Part shown: one piece after another, positions 15,458 through 16,225 of the stretch
Position numbering within the stretch: the first letter of the stretch is position 1
Layout of the letters: every line of letters starts with the position of its first letter
DNA from: Terriglobia bacterium
GTDB taxonomy: Bacteria; Acidobacteriota; Terriglobia; UBA7540
NCBI GenBank assembly: GCA_020072905.1
Contig: JAIQGB010000097.1
Location: 1 to 16,225 of the forward strand
Length of the DNA: 16,225 nt
Reading direction: 5' to 3'
The notes under the pieces: model-generated
What the model was told of the DNA's origin: nothing
Database searches by the model: none
The model's input: the letters and a program-made list of their open reading frames with translations, nothing else
Program-made: the position numbers and the translations under genes

Positions 15458-16225
15458 GGCCCGCCTCCGCCGCCGAGTTCCGCCGCCGGGCAGCGCTTCA
15501 ACCGTAACAAAGTCCTGATCGATACCTACGCGCGCGGCAACACCAATACCTTGTGGGATCGTGGCAGCGCCTGCACACCGGACGATAAAGTGAGGACGTC
15601 GATGCGTTCAGTGGTCATCGACGCCTCCGGCTACGACTGGGAAGGCAACAAGCCCCTCGACCGTCCCATGGAGGAATCCGTCATCTACGAGACGCATGTC
15701 CGTGGCTTCACGCAATCCCCTTCCTCGGGCGTTCAGCATCGCGGGACTTTCGCGGGCATCGTCGAAAAGATCCCTTACCTTAAGGATCTCGGCGTCACCG
15801 CGGTGGAGTTGCTTCCGGTCTTTGATTTCGACGAGACCGATGTCCTCAGGGTGGTCGATGGGAAGTCCCTCCGCAATTTCTGGGGTTACAGCACTATGGG
15901 CTACCTCGCGCCTCAGTCCTCCCACTGCGTCGAGCCCGAATGCAGCAGCCATCTGCGCGAGTTCCGCGACGTGGTCAAGGCTCTGCACAAGGCAGGCATC
16001 GAAGTGATCCTCGACGTGGTCTTCAACCACACCGACGAAGGCAACCACCTGGGGCCGACCTACTCGTTCCGGGGCATCGATCACCGCACTTACTATTTCC
16101 TGGTGCCCTGAGCGCTGGAATACTCCATGGATTTCTCCGGTTGCGGGAACACCTTGAGCTGCAACCACCCCATTACCCAGAAGCTGATCGTCGAGTGCCT
16201 TCGCTACTGGGTTAAGGAAACCCAT
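15458..16225 (+). pseudogene. glgX: Glycogen-debranching enzyme (GlgX/isoamylase-type) pseudogene, cut by window edge
   Basis: One reading frame carries clear GH13 debranching-enzyme sequence: GQRFNRNKVLIDTYARGNTN from 15488, then SACTPDDKVRTSMRSVVIDA, MEESVIYETHVRGFTQSPSS, IPYLKDLGVTAVELLPVFDF, REFRDVVKALHKAGIEVILD and VVFNHTDEGN (conserved region I). An in-frame TGA at 16109-16111 follows YYFLVP. The same frame then resumes with MDFSGCGNTLSCNHPITQKL and IVECLRYWVKETH up to the window edge. Intact enzymes also have an N-terminal beta domain before 'GQRFN'; here similarity stops around 15458 and no start with a ribosome site is present. So the gene is 5'-truncated and nonsense-mutated. Intact relatives hydrolyse alpha-1,6 branches of glycogen. 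High conservation elsewhere suggests recent loss. The catalytic Asp/Glu region lies beyond the window. Confidence 0.85.

Noticed and set aside
16109..16111. TGA read as selenocysteine
   Set aside because: GlgX-type enzymes are not selenoproteins, the position is not catalytic, and the gene is also 5'-truncated.
15608..16225. 205-codon open frame on the minus strand
   Set aside because: It is antisense to the glgX-like pseudogene, whose GH13 motifs lie on the plus strand.

Overview
The window looks like chromosomal DNA from an uncultured Acidobacteriota bacterium. This is an inference from gene content: a secreted protein of the 'PRLVSFSGAVKDAAGKPLTGPV' type, a secreted PEGA protein with the 'IPDATLVHLSL...LSSAT' module, a DcaP-type porin and a PadR-controlled RND pump. 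The DNA is GC-rich. Genes lie on both strands with long gaps between them. I see no tRNA, rRNA, CRISPR array, integrase or intact insertion sequence.

Left part (1-4888), genes on the minus strand: the 5' end of a secreted protein (1-263), a secreted DUF5060/DUF4038-type glycoside hydrolase (1109-2776) and a secreted PEGA-domain protein (3611-4387). The gaps are not empty. They hold two diverged copies of a ~58 bp repeat, one of them inside an 85 bp long-stem hairpin, and a ~91-codon 3' remnant of a lactonase/YncE-like beta-propeller gene.

Middle part (4889-13144), plus strand: a DcaP-like outer-membrane porin with a strong Rho-independent terminator, then a four-gene efflux operon. The operon runs PadR repressor, TolC-type outer-membrane channel, RND permease, periplasmic adaptor, so one transcript could supply a full tripartite pump and its regulator. 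A TTGACA promoter with a perfect 12 bp palindrome over its -10 lies just before padR and suggests autoregulation. The permease is canonical in architecture, but it carries Asp-Glu for the usual TM4 Asp-Asp and lacks the TM10 lysine of the AcrB proton relay.

Right part (13145-16225): a short relic resembling the start of a retropepsin-like aspartyl protease domain, a minus-strand alginate-export-type barrel protein with an unusual long basic N-terminal extension, and a glycogen-debranching (GlgX/isoamylase-type) pseudogene. The pseudogene has lost its N-terminal part and carries an in-frame TGA.

I found no convincing new multi-gene system. The points most worth a second look are the structured dispersed repeat, the altered RND proton relay and the three gene relics between intact genes.
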